Below, piece by piece: positions 63,639-64,000 of a DNA stretch of 64,000 bases (position 1 is the first letter of the stretch; each line of letters starts with the position of its first letter). Under the pieces are notes generated by a model. It was not told where the DNA came from, did not search any database, and saw only the letters and a list, made by a program, of their open reading frames with translations. The DNA lies in NCBI RefSeq assembly GCF_003391095.1, contig NZ_CP031447.1, positions 62,001-126,000 on the forward strand, read 5' to 3'. Source of the stretch: Austwickia chelonae. Lineage in GTDB: Bacteria > Actinomycetota > Actinomycetes > Actinomycetales > Dermatophilaceae. A program made the position numbers and the translations under genes.

Positions 63639-63899
63639 GTGCAGAAGATCCGCACCGAGATGACCGCGTGGATCACCGCAGTGCGTGCTGAATTCGAGTT
63701 GCTTGCTACTGATCGCACGAAGGCGGTCGGTCTGGCCTTCGGCACCAATCGTGATCTGCGCAAGATCTACGAAGGGGATCTCACCGAGGCGATCGAGACC
63801 GGGTTGCTCGCCTGGCGGCTCGCTGCGCGAGTTCTCGCTCCGATCCGCGCTCAGGTGGACGGGCTCCAGAATGTCGCGCACGGTGATCTGACCGGCTGA
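63639..63899 (+). CDS. Small helical protein of unknown function
   Basis: 86 residues from GTG 63639 (AAGG upstream), or 80 from ATG 63657. Helical, charged and moderately GC-biased at third positions, with hydrophobic repeats (LLAWRLAARVLAPI). Composition supports a real gene; no family recognised. The region before it (63494-63638) contains no other gene. Confidence 0.45.
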   Translation: MQKIRTEMTAWITAVRAEFELLATDRTKAVGLAFGTNRDLRKIYEGDLTEAIETGLLAWRLAARVLAPIRAQVDGLQNVAHGDLTG

Positions 63900-63960
63900 G
63901 TGCAGCGAATCACGTGTGATCTCCGGTTTTCTCGCCTGACCGGGCGATAGCGTGGCGCAG

Positions 63961-64000
63961 GTGACGACGAACCTGAGCCGTACGGACACGCGGCACCGCA
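63961..64000 (+). CDS. Possible start of a gene cut by the window end
   Basis: GTG at 63961 opens a frame (VTTNLSRTDTRH) that continues to the end of the window. Only 13 codons are visible, there is no clear ribosome binding site, and the product cannot be named. Confidence 0.25.
   Translation, partial: MTTNLSRTDTRHR

Overview
The window is high-GC DNA (about two thirds G+C by eye, strongly GC-biased third codon positions) from an actinobacterium. The gene content is actinobacterial: an EspI-like Pro/Ala-rich MinD-type protein, an EspR-like regulator, NarL-type two-component systems, a DUF3817 protein, a DUF6412-like/YidC pair, an Excalibur-domain remnant and a DhaM-HPr fusion. I would guess Micrococcales (Dermatophilus/Austwickia-like), but no rRNA or other species-level marker is present, so this is a guess.

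Layout, left to right. 0-10 kb: an SNase lipoprotein convergent with a 1576-residue disordered protein ending in a MinD/ParA-like ATPase domain, a possible 64-residue peptide gene, an ornithine cyclodeaminase-family gene, xthA, and an AT-rich island (about 8.5-9.9 kb) with two overlapping membrane ORFs joined at a slippery T-run. 10-21 kb: a Tat-exported GMC oxidoreductase, a translationally coupled four-gene MacB-like ABC/lipoprotein operon, a second AT-rich patch with a small secreted protein, a MOSC protein, a DUF389 pseudogene, and a persulfide/sulfur-detoxification cluster (TauE, rhodanese, MBL-rhodanese) around a perfect CsoR/CstR-type operator. 20.7-29.4 kb: TPP riboswitch and thiC, an M48 protease, DUF3817, MarR plus quinone-type oxidoreductase plus Old Yellow Enzyme, an S4 RNA-binding protein and an exported S33 peptidase.

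29.4-45.5 kb: an ABC-2 exporter next to a NarL-type two-component system, then a decayed stretch (33.9-36.7 kb) with a truncated CPBP-like gene, an S66 peptidase that has lost its active site, a fragment of an FAD oxidoreductase, and an EspR-like regulator split by an in-frame stop. Next come glmS with a small conserved gene, tRNA-Leu(CAG), an intact CPBP protease, a second two-component system, a YidC paralogue and a Dcu-type C4-dicarboxylate transporter. 45.6-64 kb: a secreted repeat protein, the dhaKLM operon (PTS-dependent dihydroxyacetone kinase), a CoA-transferase, a PPOX-fold protein, an unknown disordered protein, a glycosyltransferase, a DMT-like membrane protein, and an unusual ABC system whose ATPase is fused behind an exported alpha/beta hydrolase. 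The end holds sugar-phosphate genes (aldose-1-epimerase-like, PfkB kinase, HAD phosphatase, inositol monophosphatase-like).

Themes: several pseudogenes (DUF389, S66, FAD oxidoreductase, EspR-like, Excalibur, truncated CPBP) suggest ongoing gene loss. AT-rich islands suggest acquired DNA. Many convergent gene pairs are separated by strong hairpins. The most unusual candidates are the possible -1 frameshift gene (8.6-9.9 kb), the EspI-like protein whose P-loop lacks its lysine, the hydrolase-ABC fusion, and the hairpin that would hide the ribosome binding site of the small ORF at 5.7 kb.
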